From Dolomedes plantarius (Eukaryota; Arthropoda; Arachnida; Araneae; Dolomedidae), in NCBI GenBank assembly GCA_907164885.2, contig OU015490.1, positions 208,839,103 through 208,903,102 on the forward strand: DNA of 64,000 nucleotides, given 5' to 3'. Shown piece by piece: positions 33,946 to 46,343 of the stretch (position 1 is the first letter of the stretch; the number at the start of each line of letters is the position of its first letter). Made by a program: the position numbers and the translations under genes. The notes below the pieces were generated by a model that did not search any database, was not told the DNA's origin, and was given only the letters and a program-made list of their open reading frames with translations.

Positions 33946-34559
33946 AATTTTTCTGTTTAAAATTTAATTTTATTTTTTAGGAATGTTATTATTAGATAAT
34001 AATATCCATTTTAATATGTATAAATACAGATTTGCATAAGGCGGATTGATACATGCATCTAAACTCGAATGTCATGACGCTTTTGTATATGCCTCGATTA
34101 TATTTGTGTACTAACACTAGGCAGAATTGGGGAAATCCACTGGACCTTAAGCAGCATATGGGTCGTCCCGATGCAACCGATCAGAAGCAGTTTCGTTTTT
34201 TCTCTTGGCGATGTTTCTGCAATTACAATGTTTTTTTTTTCTGAAATTTTGCTTATTCTTGTGAAATTAAAAATGGAAATTGTACAAATATAACAAAACA
34301 TAAATATAATGAACCACTTTCCTCTAATTTTAATCTTTGTTTTTATCTAATTTTTATCTATTGCGATCTAATTTTTATCTTTTTGTCAAATTGTTATCTT
34401 TAAGTGTTTTATGGGCAAAGTTCTTATTTGAACATGTGATGGGTGACTTTATTCCAAATAATAATTTAGGGGCCCACCCCACGCTTTTGAGATAATAATA
34501 ATTTACGTGATTTGTGCTTAGACACTAAAGGCAATTTGAGTTGTTTTGGGGGAATTTTT
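33946..34559. other. AT-rich interval, nothing recognised
   Basis: No supported gene. It precedes the LINE 5' region. Confidence 0.45.
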
Positions 34560-34708
34560 CCTCCGCTTTGGTTGAGTTTGCTCTGTTAAATCTACTAATT
34601 TTTACCTCCGGCACCTCCACGTGGTGGGCCCTGGGAGTCTGCCGAAAGGTAGACTGCTAACGCCGGAGGAGCGTGGGGTCACAGAGTGTGAATTGAACCG
34701 CCATAATT

Positions 34709-35833
34709 ATGGAGACTGAAGGAGATAAGTGGGAAGAAATGAGAGTCTTGACTGAAGATCTGGTAAGGCTGAAATACCAGCGTATAAATAATGTTGTGAG
34801 TACATCTAAGATATCAGCAGATCAGAAACGTCAAATAAATGAAGATATAGCGGAACTTATTAATTCAATAACTGAACAGCAAAAAATTATACAATATTTG
34901 AAAGGGCAAATTAGTGTTCTTGAGGATCGGAGGGTAAAGACTTTTGCTGATGTGGTAAAAGTAAAACCCTTAGAGAGGAAGAAATCGGACAAGAAGTCTA
35001 AGAAAGTTGAGAAATATGAGGTGGAAATTATTCCCACTAAGAAAAAGAATTCAGACGATACTAAAAGGGAAATTAAAATGTTGATTAAACCCGAGGAACT
35101 GGGTATTGGCATAAAGACCTGCAGAAGGGCGGGAAAAGGAGGAATTATTGTTGGTGTGGACTCGGAAAAGGATCTGGAAACTTTTCTAACTGGGTTTCAT
35201 GGTAATAAGGAATTAAGTGCAGAATATGAAGCGAAAATACCAAAATTGAGAGATCCGAACATTGTCATTTATGGGGTTGAAAATGAGTATGAAAATGACG
35301 AGTTTATTGAATTGCTAAAAAAGCAAAATGAAGAAGTGAGAGAGATGGATATAGACGTGGTGAAGTGCTTTAAGACTAAAAGAGGAAATAGCTGGATACT
35401 TCGATTAAAAGGAAAGGATTATAAGAAAATAGAGAGATTAAGAAGAATTAAGATTGGTTGGATGCAACATGCCTGGAAGAACTATGTGAAGCCTGCAATA
35501 TGTTATAAATGCTGGGGTATAGGACATGTAGCTAAATATTGTAAAAATGAAAGAAAGTGTAAAGTTTGCGCAGAAAAAGAACATGGGGAGGATCCCTGTA
35601 AGAGAGAAACAACCTGTGGGAACTGTGAGAGACGACAGAGGAGAACGGGACAAAGCATTGAAATGGGGCATTTGCCGACATCGGTCGGCTGTTGCAGTTA
35701 TCAAGCCGCGGTTGACAGACTTATGGACACCACGGATTATGGACATACTAGGATGAGAGCAGATGCAAGGGCAGACAATGCCGAGACTACTGAGGATGGA
35801 TTTCTGGATCTGCTGCACAGATTTAGAAAATGA
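34709..35833 (+). CDS. LINE ORF1 / gag-like protein with CCHC zinc knuckles
   Basis: A 374-aa frame without interruption, the longest in the window. The N-terminal 85 residues are charged and heptad-like (VLTEDLVRLKYQRINNVVS, then IAELINSITEQQKIIQYLKG), suggesting a coiled coil. Residues about 85-110 are very basic (KKSDKKSKKVEK). Residues about 190-265 resemble the RNA-binding-like middle domain of Jockey/R1 ORF1 (PNIVIYGVENEYENDEFIE, WILRLKG). Two CCHC knuckles follow: CYKCWGIGHVAKYC and CKVCAEKEHGEDPC. A third C-x2-C pair (CGNC) comes next, and its knuckle looks degraded. Such proteins bind LINE RNA in the ribonucleoprotein. ATG at 34709 is the first in frame after a GC-rich leader. The stop is TGA at 35831-35833. 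It could be a LINE ORF1 that outlived its ORF2, or a co-opted gag-like gene. Confidence 0.85.
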   Translation: METEGDKWEEMRVLTEDLVRLKYQRINNVVSTSKISADQKRQINEDIAELINSITEQQKIIQYLKGQISVLEDRRVKTFADVVKVKPLERKKSDKKSKKVEKYEVEIIPTKKKNSDDTKREIKMLIKPEELGIGIKTCRRAGKGGIIVGVDSEKDLETFLTGFHGNKELSAEYEAKIPKLRDPNIVIYGVENEYENDEFIELLKKQNEEVREMDIDVVKCFKTKRGNSWILRLKGKDYKKIERLRRIKIGWMQHAWKNYVKPAICYKCWGIGHVAKYCKNERKCKVCAEKEHGEDPCKRETTCGNCERRQRRTGQSIEMGHLPTSVGCCSYQAAVDRLMDTTDYGHTRMRADARADNAETTEDGFLDLLHRFRK

Positions 35834-36010
35834 TAAGAGTTGTATTAAGTTTTTCTGTTTAACTTTTCGTTGTTGGTGCGTGTAGTGGATACACGGCTAT
35901 TCACACGAGGTGTGTGATTTTGTATTTGATAGTTACTTGTTTGTTGTTTGGTTCAGCAACGTTTTCTGTATTGTTAAGTTTTTGCACGAGTGGTGCTTTT
36001 GTAAGTTTAT

Positions 36011-36020
36011 TTACAATAAA
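36011..36020 (+). promoter_or_regulatory. Poly(A) signal candidate AATAAA
   Basis: AATAAA about 180 bp after the ORF1 stop, followed within 30 bp by a GT-containing stretch. This is the expected layout for a 3' end, but AATAAA is frequent by chance in such AT-rich DNA. Confidence 0.35.
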
Positions 36021-36390
36021 GTTCAATGAGCGATGTAGAGTGCAGACTGGTGGCTGCATGGTAAAGGGAATAGCTTTGTATTAATTGAACAAAAAGTTGT
36101 GGTCACAGACGACTAAATTAGGATTGGCTCTGTTGATGCTCTGGCTCGTGGAGACTGGGAGCGTGCGGTGACGCTAGCTGAACTGGACACTTAGGGGCGG
36201 ATTGGTATAGACTCGCCTTGCGGCGGTTCCTGAGGTACGGCGGGGCTGCTGTGGCACGACCGGTCATCAATTATCCATTGGCTGAAACTCCTTTTAGGGA
36301 GTGGGGGGCCGTAGGCGTTTCACTGATTATTCCAAATAATTGTTAGTCACGTCATCCTGACAAAATGGCTTGAGAATAGATCACACTAGA

Positions 36391-37000
36391 GTCTCTCACA
36401 AATATTTCCTGGAGGGGGAAAATGCCCCCATTTGATTTCACTGCAACTGTGACCTTACCATTCTGCATATTTTAACTGACTGTACAGGACATGCCAATTT
36501 TTAACCTAAATACTTTGGTTCTACCTCACTCACCTTAAAAGATCTTTTAAGTGAAACACCTAACCCTGCTGTTTTTCGATTCAGGAAAAGTACAGGATTT
36601 TACCCCATGATCTAATAACTTTCCCTTCATTTTGTAATACTTGACTGCAATCTGGATGAGGAGCCCCATCTAGAGGTTTTTACATTACCACTACGGCGTT
36701 TTATCTTTTTCGTTCATGACCTTTAATCACTGCCTTTTACCTTACTTGTGTTTTAATTTTTTATACCTCTGTTATTTTACCATTTTTGACTGTTTCTTAC
36801 GTTTATGGCACGACTACTTTTATCACACTTTTTTACAATGTCTTCACGGTTTTACAACGACTGTAACTTTATCATCGTTTTGATGGATTGTGATTTAAAA
36901 TTTTGGCTTATATATATACTTTTTTCGGATTTTACCATGTGTTTGGCGTAACATGTCATCTCTGGACCTTGCGTCACTAAACCATAACTAACCTACCTGA
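36391..37000 (+). mobile_element. LINE 3' end (Jockey/I type), 5'-truncated
   Basis: Reading 36400-36640 gives FLEGENAPI-stop-FHCNC, then DLTILHILTDC and SLTLKDLLSETPNPAVFRF. This matches the C-terminal zinc-binding tail (C-x-C...H-x4-C) that follows the reverse transcriptase in Jockey/I-group LINEs, where HILxDC is a hallmark. Downstream, stops accumulate and a 3' UTR ends around ACCATAACTAACCTACC (36998). Only the last 80 or so codons are left. Confidence 0.68.
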
Positions 37001-37869
37001 CAAAATGACGTTTAAGAAAAAGAATTGTGAAAGAAAGCCACGAAGAACATTTCTAAGAAAGCAACAAGAAATCAAGCTAAGACCACACACATTTCATTAA
37101 GAAATTTATCCCACTCACTTAAACAAAAGTACGGAAGCCAAACGTTTATACCTTGCTTATATGCTCTTACGAACTGGGAATTCTTAAGAAAAATCTTAAT
37201 ATAATGTAATATAAGTATCTTTATATAAGTATCTCTTCATTTGGGAATGCGTCGCTACTAATTCTACCTAATACTTTCTAGACATTCGAATGTTCATCAT
37301 TGTCATCTTGTTTATTTCCTATACCCTTTTTTCGTTGTTTATCTTCAAAGCAGTAAGGTCATCTTGTTAATTTTGAGTTCTTCTCTTGTCATCGGAAATA
37401 GGTTTATTTTCGATGTCAAGCGAGGGTTTTCATACAGGCGCAGTGCCAGAATCTTTTTCATCAACCTGACATTTCAGGACTGTCCGTGAAAAAAATGTTA
37501 CAAGAGTAAAAAAAAATGAAAACAAAAATTCAGTAAATGAAAAAAACATATCTAAAAAATTCTTTATATTTTATTGTAAAAATTCGCTGAATTAACTATT
37601 ATAGGAACTAACCGAACGACGATTGTTACCTTTTACCAGTGCATTGGCATGAATAATTCAGTTTCTTGGGGAAAAAATGTATAAATTGTTTTACATTTGT
37701 ACCATTCTCCACGGACAATGTTTCATTGTCGTTGCTCAGCTCTATATTTCAGGAAATTTAATAAAACATGGCCAAAACTTTCACCACATGAAATAATTCC
37801 TACTTTCCCATCAAAAATTTCACTGAATTTTATTTCATTGATTTAAAATGAAATCCAGTAATCAAATAA
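37001..37869. other. No gene seen
   Basis: AT-rich, with no repeat until the tandem array begins near 37870. Confidence 0.5.
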
Positions 37870-38849
37870 ACCAAACAAAAAAAAATTACTGTAATCTGTA
37901 AAGCTCCTTGAAAATATCTAGGAAAATATACAAGTGAAAATTGTTTACTAGTAACAATGTATACTAAGCACAGCATATGTTACTTAACCTGGTTTAAAGT
38001 AAAGTATTTTTTTTTTAAGTTGTTTAATAAACCCCCCAGAAATCTCTAAAATTTGTTTCCAAGACATTTAAAAACCTAACTTCCAATCCGCTAAAATTCA
38101 AAACATGTAAGTCTACTGACTGCTGATTCCTAATAATTCGGATCCTTAAAAAGAAACTTTGTTCCTGATTCAAACTCTAGTTGTTAAAATTATATACTTG
38201 TAAGAATATACGCTAAATATTAAAATAACAGCAAGTATGTTACTGAGCTTGATTTAAAGGGTAGTACAACAGCTTAAAATATAAAAAATACAGCACATGA
38301 AGATACTTTTAATGAAAAAAATATTTTCATACTTCACACAGCTAAAATGGCTAAGGATAAAAAAGTTTGTTTAATAAACTCACCAGAAATATCTGAAATA
38401 TGTTTCCAAGACATTTGGAAGTACAAACTTCCAATCTGCTAAAAGTCAAAACAAATAAGTCTACTTAGTGCTGATCCCCTAATAATGTGGATTCTTAAAA
38501 AGAAACTTTGTTACTGATTTAATATTTAACTGTTAAAATTATTTACTTCTAAAAATGTGTACTAAAAATTAAAATCAAAGAATATATTACTGAGCCTAAT
38601 TTAAAGTGAAGTACAACAGCGTGCAATGTAAAAATACAGTACATGAAGATATTTTTAATGAAAATTTTTTTTTCATACTTTACGCAGCTAAAATGGTTAA
38701 GGATAGAAAAAGTTTGTTTAATAAACTCACCAAAAATACCTAAAATTTGTTTCCAAGACATTTAAAAAAACTAACTTCCAATCATCTAAAATTCAATAGA
38801 AATAAGTCTTCTTACTATTGATTCCCTAATAATGTGGATCCTTAAGGGG

Positions 38850-40655
38850 ACTCTGTACATCTCATTTTGTCGAAAAATGACCAAATTAACGAATTTCATA
38901 TTTTTATTCTAAATTGTTCCTTCACATGTCTAGAACATTCCACCCAAATTTCGTGTCATTCTGATAAATATTTAAGGAGTTTTGGTTAATTTTCGTAACC
39001 CATATCTTTCATTTTCCCTTTAAATGTGGTTTTTCTTAAAAAATATGGTTTATGCTACACTAACATTTTATCAGATGGAGATGCTAAAACATTTAATGAC
39101 CTCTGTAAAAATAAAATTTATGGTCCTTCTGGAGAAATTAAAAAGGAATAATGTGTAAATCACGTAAGAGATTAGTGACAGCTTTGCGAAATGCTGTTAA
39201 AGATTGGCGTGTTCATGGTGTCAATTTAGGAGGCAAAGGGCATGATAGTCTTTAAGGAAACGACAAGAAATCATAAGTTAAATGCTGGAACACCAACTAA
39301 AGAAGAATTTTTACCAAAGATACTTCCTATTTACCAACGACTAGCATCAAATGAACTTTTAGAAAAGTGCATTAGTTGCAAAACGCAAAATGCAAACGAA
39401 AGTTTGCATAATATGATTTCTACTAGGTGTACCAAAGATATATTTGTGTATAAAAAACGTGTAGATCGTTCTGATAGAGAAGCAATTTGCGAATATAACG
39501 AAGGTGTGAGTTTTACGTTAAAAGGAATTCATAAAATATTTGGAATAAAGTCAGGGTGCCATACAGAAAGACTTGCAAAAATGTTAGATATGCGAAAACA
39601 ATAATTTCGAGAAAGATGAGCTACATCTAAATATCAATATGCAAGAAAAATTTTAAAAAATGCAAAAGATAAAAGAGAAATTGTACAAAAGAAGAGAGAA
39701 GGAATTACTTATAGTTCTGGCTACTTTTAAATCTATTGGAAAGTAATTGACCCTTGTTCATTAAATTTAGAAATTGAAATATTAAAATTTGGTGGTTTTA
39801 AAATTCATATCTTAAGCTATTAATAGTTTATGTGTATTATTAATTAGGATTTATGACATTAGTGCATCTTATTATAAATATATAACAAGTAAGTAGTATG
39901 TATTATGCCTTAATTTTTGTACATTTACAGAATTTGTCTATTTCAAGATAATTTTACTGCATTAAACGAGAGAATAACACCTTATATATTCATCTCAATT
40001 TTTAAATTAAGGTTTCTAGCTTTTATTTTTTGTTGTGAAAACTAATAATATATCCTATTATTGTTGGCAAAAAAGTTTTAATGAAGTAAGGTTATATTTA
40101 ATATGGATTTTCTCTAAATGAAATCTTTAAACTCATTTTTCTCAGTTTGTGATTTTTCAAATTCTCCTCATCTTCGAAATGCTAAGGCTTCTACAATTCT
40201 AATGCAAATGGTCTAATCTTTTTTATTAATCTTGATACTCCCTGTATCAAAACATGTGATCGGTTTTTTGATATCTATGAAAAGACTTTAAAAAAATTAT
40301 GAATCTTAAAAAGTACAATTTTCTATCGTTTTTTCCATATGTATCCACGTTTTATTTATTTTTTTTACCCTGATCTACTTATTTTATTTAAAATCTGCTC
40401 AGAAGTTTTGTGTAGTTAGGTTTGATGAACAAATGGTTAAGAAATCTAGTTCCAAGTATCAAAATTAAAAAAGAAGTAGGAATTTGATAATAATTGATTT
40501 AAAAAAAATTAAAATTTTTATAAAAAATGATAAAAATGTTAACAATTTGAAATATTTATTATTTTGTATCATTCAGACTTACTTAAATATGATTTTATAA
40601 TTTTTATATAGGCTTTATTTAAGAAAACAAAATATGGTACCGAGTCTCAGTTTGT
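38850..40655 (+). mobile_element. Mutator-like element inserted in the tandem array
   Basis: The segment has no similarity to the surrounding units. It begins GGGACTCTGTACATCTCATTTTGT and ends with the loosely complementary ACAAAATATGGTACCGAGTC, an imperfect terminal inverted repeat of about 22 bp. Inside is a broken Mutator-like transposase. No target duplication could be defined because the flanking tandem unit is itself variable here. Confidence 0.6.
39051..39735 (+). pseudogene. Mutator-like transposase-domain fragment
   Basis: Conceptual reading gives NILSDGDAKTFNDLCKNKIY, then GPSGEIKKE, RLVTALRNAVKDW and GVNLGGKGHDSL with stops. From 39251 an open frame follows: AGTPTKEEFLPKILPIYQRL, ASNELLEKC, QNANESLHNMISTRC and IFVYKKRVDRSD. 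The order SDGDA...GGKGH...LPIYQRL...NANESLHNxxW is that of the animal proteins annotated with the Mutator-like transposase domain (PF20700). A segment of perhaps 60-70 residues between GGKGH and GTP is missing. The element is dead. Confidence 0.72.
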
Positions 40656-41030
40656 GAACTTTGTTCCTGATTTAACATTTAACTGTTAAAATTATTTACT
40701 TGTAAGAATATATACTAAATACTAAAATAACAGCATATGTTACTGAGCCTAATCTAAAGTGAAGTACAACAGCGTGCAATATAAAAATTTCAGTACATGA
40801 AGACACTTTTAATGAAAAAAATTCATACTTTTCGCAGCTAAAATTATTAGGTATAGAAAAGTCTTTTTAATTAACTTACTAGAAATCTCTAAAATTTTTT
40901 TCAGGATATTTATAAAACTAACTTCCAATCCACTGAAAGTCAAAACAAATAAATTTACTGCTGATTCCACAAAAACGTTTATCATTGAAAAAGAAACATT
41001 GTTCATGCATTATTTATGTTACAAATGTCT

Positions 41031-42680
41031 AGCGTAAAATTCATTACGAATGTCTAAATAAAAATTCCAACTTCAGAAGAGGATGATAATTACCCAATGA
41101 TGAATTGTAGTCCTCAATTGATAAAATGAAAGAGTAGGAAATACTGCCCCATTAGAAAGGGTACAATTCACGGTACAAAGGGATTTTTTTTAAAAAAAGT
41201 TTCTTATCTACAGGCGTAAAAAAAGATAAAATCTTATTTTACTGTCGGAAGATGAGTTGAAGATTCTATGTATTATTGATGAATAGATGTTCCCAACATG
41301 TTAAGGGGTGAGTTATATTTTATGCTTGAGAAAAAATTTATTAAACCTAGAGTATTGAATTTGAATTTTCCTCCGTAGCACAGTTAACTAAAAATGTAAA
41401 TTTGGTTTGTAAATTTACATTTATGGACTTTTTTTCAATTCAGGACTCTCTCGCAAGTTTCAAAATTAGATGTCATAATTTCAATTTCCAAATGCAATAG
41501 TTTAATTTCTTCCTTATTTCCTTATTAATAATTTCGCTTGATAAAATAATGAAAGTACGCCATATTTTGCAGCATTTTTTTTCCATTTCGGGACATATTC
41601 TTGCATTGTATAAAATAAGTTGCTGTAATTTAAATTTCGAAAAAATATTTAAAATCCATTCTCATTTTTTTTAATAAAAATAACTTTTGAATGAAAAATG
41701 TTTTGTAATTGCATCGTTTTAAATTTTAAACCTAGGTGAAATCATTTCTCTCGAGTTACTTCTGCTCTGTAAAACCGAAATGCTACTTGATGCTAAAAAA
41801 TTGCCTAATTTTGTATCCTGTTCTGGGTAGCGAGGATACCTCTTTTGGGTATCTTAAGCAAATTTTCTAACCCTCTAGTTATACTTTGTAGTATCTAGTT
41901 ACTATTTTGTAGTATGCCCAAAATAGCATTTCATTTTTACAATCTAAAAATTGTGGTTTTGAATTCCTTGTTTATATTATACAATGCTAAAAACACCAAA
42001 AAGTGGTGAAAAGAATACTCGTAGAAATTTATAGTTTCTAAATAATAATAATAATAAGATTTTTAAACTTAGACATTGAAAGAAATAAATTCCATACGAT
42101 GAGTGATCTTCCAATAAACCTTTAACTACCGTCTTCTTGGAATGAATATACACCATCTATTAAAGTAATCGGTTTAAGATGCCCATTTCCTTTCTAAGTG
42201 AAATTCTTTCCGCTTTATAATATGCAAAATTATTTTATTCTATCAGTTACTTTTTTGTGTGCTTAAACAGAAAACTGTAAGGTAAACAAAGCAGTATTTT
42301 CGTTTTATGATAAGAAATTTTGTTTTAAAAAATCAATCACGTCATTTCATTTACTAGTTTGATATAAGAGTGAACCCGGTTCTCAGATTTCCCTTGTTTA
42401 CTCTTCATGTTCAATTTCATAAATAGCATTCAATTCATATCAGTCATATCTTAATATACCTGAATACGTTCGAAGCCTGTTTTTTCAAAAACTTTACTTG
42501 CGAAAAGTTCTGTATTATTTTTCGAAAGAATACAGCCCCAAAATACGAAAACGGTGAAAAGACCAGACTATAACTAAACAGCTTTCACTAAAATTAAGGA
42601 GTTTTGGTCGAAATTGAGCAAATTTTTGTATCAACAGCTCTGCCTCTACATAGTTAAGTTATGCATTTATCATCAATTTA
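41031..42680. other. AT-rich interval, nothing recognised
   Basis: No frame or repeat array. A TAGTATCTAGTTACT-type local duplication near 41890 is the only structure seen. Confidence 0.5.
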
Positions 42681-43214
42681 TCTATATAAATAAAAGAAAA
42701 CTTTGTCGGCCGGGGAACAATTCCAGGTAGACCGTTTCCGGTATTGCATCCGTTATGAAATTCGGCCATGTTTTAAAATGTCGAAATCGATGTATTTTTT
42801 TTTTTTTTTCATGAAAGTACATAAATGCTACATATTTGGAAAGAGATTGAAAAACTTATATTTTTTCTGCGTACACTTATTCTGTTACTTTAATAGTTTT
42901 AGAGATATTTAAAATCTAAATGCATACTCCACCGAACAAAACGAAACCGCCGTGTTTTACAATGTAAACACAGCGTGATTCTCACTAAAAAAGGAATCAC
43001 TGAAAATAAATGTTTCATCGTGTGTTTAATTTTTAATTATATTTCTATTTTTCAAACTTTTAGTCCAAACTTTTTAATCATAAATGGATCATTTGAAGAT
43101 GTACTGGTTATGGGGGGATTTTTGATAATTAAAAGTGAAAAAAAAATTTTTTTTATCCAAGTGAACTGTGATTCGAGTGTCAAGTGATTCGATAGCTTGG
43201 CGAAGCCCGGCTAG
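42681..43214 (+). mobile_element. Short non-autonomous Helitron, family H3
   Basis: A 534-bp element with textbook ends: A|TCTATATAAATAAAAGAAA at 42681, and CTAG|T at 43211-43214 preceded by the small hairpin GCTT-GGCG-AAGC (43196-43205 region). The start resembles the large Helitron (TCTATATTAATAAAAG) but the interior does not. There is no coding capacity. Confidence 0.88.
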
Positions 43215-44150
43215 TTTTTTATAATTTGTACGTCAGGCACTCACGACTGTAATGAAGTGAGATGTAATCAATATTTTGAAATCGAAAAGAAATACCGTCG
43301 ATTATATGCAATTACATGCAATTACATGTTTCAGTCATTTCTTTTGAAATCTTTTATATCGTGGCTTGGTTCTACAAGGGCGAATGTTAAAATTATTAGT
43401 TTCGAGAAAAAGGCATTCAAATATGCTGGAACATTATATAGGATTATATTGGAATTTTATTATATTGGAATATTATATATATCTTATACGACGCGCCACA
43501 TTATAAATTTTTTACTTGTTCATTGTTAGAGTAAAAAACGCTATTTTTATCTTATAAAATATTTTCATCTGCTGCTATTTTATATAAAACACATGCCTTT
43601 GGAACTTTTATTAATGAATCATAATACACTGGCTGATTTTATAATGGAAATTCAATCTCTTTCTGTTTGTCACTTGGCATTGGACATAATTAAAGTTTTA
43701 CTAAAATATAAATTTTTGATATAAATGACTCAAAATCTGAAAAAAAATGACAATGACCCTTTTAGAACCAAGACAACAATATATGCAGCTAAAAATAAAA
43801 AAAAATATTATACCTAGAGCAAAATTAGCAGTTCATTATATTCTAAATATTATTAAAAACCTACCTGAAAAATGTCATAGGCATAGCATGATTATAATTT
43901 AAGTTATCCCAATAGTCGTTTCTATTTTTGAGAAAAAACAAGTTTTTCAGAAGACACAATTAAATGTGTCACTTTGCTTGAAATTCACAGATTTTGATTT
44001 TCTTTACCCAGCTCTAATTTAATTTATGGACGTAGAGAAAAGCTAAAACCATATTTAAGAGAGAAAATATTTTAAGAGACAGAAAAAAACAGATTTATGA
44101 ATTTTCATCAAAACCGACTTTTTAAATGTAGTCAAAATGTCTAAAGATTT
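43215..44150. other. AT-rich interval, nothing recognised
   Basis: Nothing supported up to the start of the satellite array. Confidence 0.5.
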
Positions 44151-46343
44151 TCCTTCAGTATGGCACAAATTATGATTCCTAACCGTATAACCACTTTTTG
44201 CATATGACGGATTTATTCCTTCATAACCGACGAAACTAGACTTCTGAAGTAAAAAATTTTCAAAAGTATTGAAATATACAATGTTTTTTAGCCTAAGCTC
44301 AGTATTGTGAATTTATCTAAAAAAATTAAAACAATTTTAAATGGACAAACAAAAGCAGTATGGCAAAAATTATGATTCCTAACCATCAAATACCTTTTTC
44401 ATATCACGAATTTATTCCTTCATAACCGTCGAAACTTGACCTCTGAAGTAAATAAATTTTCAAAATTTTTAAAATTATATTTTTTTGACCTAAGCTCAGT
44501 AAGCGGGAATTTATTTAATACTTTTTTTAAAATAATTTAAAATGGACTAACAAAAGCAGTATGGCAGAAATTATGATTACTAACCATACAATAACTTTTT
44601 CATATCATGAATTTATTCCTTCATAACAGACGAAACTTGACCTCTGAAGTTAAAAAAATTTTCCAGTATTCAAATATATAATTTTTTTAACCTAAGATCA
44701 GTAAGCTTAAACTTTTTAATATATTTTTTTAAATAATTTAAAATGGACTAGAAAAAGCAGTATGGCACAAACTAAAATTCCTAACCATACAATCACTTTT
44801 TCATATCACGAATTTATTCCTTCATAACCGACGAAAATTGACCTCTAAAGTAAACATATTTTCAAAAGTGTTCAAAAATATAATTTTTTAACCTAAGATC
44901 AATAAGCAGGAATTTATCTAATACTCTTTTAAATAATTTAAAATGGACTAACAAAACCAGTATGGTAGAAATAATATTCCGAACCATACAATAACTTTTT
45001 CTTATCACGAATTTATTCCTTCATAACCAACGAAACTTGACCTCTCAACTAAATAAATTTTCAAAAGTATTCAAATATATAATTTTTTTAACCTAAGCTC
45101 AGTAAGCGTGAATTTATTTAATACTTTTTTAAATAATTTAAAATGGACTAACAAAAGAAGTATGACAGAAAATATGATTCATAACCATACAATAACTTTA
45201 TCATATCACGAATTTATTCCTTCATAACCGACGAAACTTGACCTCTCACGTAAATAAATTTTCAAAAGTATTCATATATATAATTTTTTTTTAACCTAAG
45301 CTCAGTAAGCATTAATTTATTTAACAGTTTCTTACCTAATTTAAAATGGACTAGCAAAAGCAGTAAGGTACAAACTATGATTTCTAACCATATAATTACG
45401 TTTTCATATCACGAATTTATTCCATCATAACCGACGAAACGACCTCTCAAGTAAACATACTTTCAAAAGTATCCAAATACATATTTTTTTTTACCTAAGT
45501 TCAGTAATCATTAATTTATTTAACACTTTCTTACCTACTCTAAAGAAAACTAGCAAAAACAGTATGACACTATGATTCCTAACCATATAATCACATTTTC
45601 ATATCACGAATTTATTCCATCATAACCGACGAAACTTGACCTCTCAAGTAAACATATTTTCAAAAGTATTCACATATATTTCTTTTAACCTAAGCTCAAT
45701 AAGTGTCAATTTATTCAACACTTCTTTACCTAATTTAAAATGGAATAGCAAAATCAGTATGACACAAACTATGATTCCTAACCATACAATAACTTTATCA
45801 TATCACGAATTTATTCCTTCATAACCGACGAAACTTGACCTCTCACGTAAATAAATTTTCAAAAGTATTCATATATATAATTTTTTTTTAACCTAAGCTC
45901 AGTAAGCATTAATTTATTTAACACTTTCTTAACTAATTTAAAATGGACTAGCAAAAGCAGTAAGGCACAAACTATGATTTCTAACCATATAATTACGTTT
46001 TCATATCACGAATTTATTCCATCATAACCGACGAAACGACCTCTCAAGTAAACATATTTTCAAAAGTATCCAAATACATATTTTTTTTTTACCTAAGTTC
46101 AGTAATCATTAATTTATTTAACACTTTCTTACCTACTCTAAAGAAAACTAGCAAAAACAGTATGACACTATGATTCCTAACCATATAATCACATTTTCAT
46201 ATCACGAATTTATTCCATCATAACCGACGAAACTTGACCTCTCAAGTAAACATATTTTCAAAAGTATTCAAATATATTTCTTTTAACCTAAGCTCAATAA
46301 GTGTCAATTTATTCAACACTTCTTTACCTAATTTAAAGTGGAA

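Larger units (their letters stand above)
34560..36390 (+). mobile_element. LINE 5' region with intact ORF1 and unusual 3' part
   Basis: A GC-richer leader (CTCCGGCACCTCCACGTGGT and following, to 34700) precedes ORF1. After ORF1 there is about 550 bp with an AATAAA signal near 36014 and a GC-rich block (36170-36320, GGCGGTTCCTGAGGTACGG). That block may be the 3' UTR of the same element. No endonuclease or reverse transcriptase ORF2 is visible. The boundaries are estimates. Confidence 0.6.
37870..41030. repeat. Tandem repeat, about 350-bp unit, 4 copies, split by an insertion
   Basis: Units begin near 37925, 38200, 38550 and 40690. Shared words are ATGTTACTGAGCCTAATTTA, AGTACAACAGCGTGCAAT, TTTAATGAAAAAAATTTTCATACTTC, ATAAACTCACCAGAAAT and CTAACTTCCAATC. 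The first unit lacks about 100 bp. Between the third and fourth units a foreign segment of about 1.8 kb (38850-40655) has been inserted. Confidence 0.85.
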
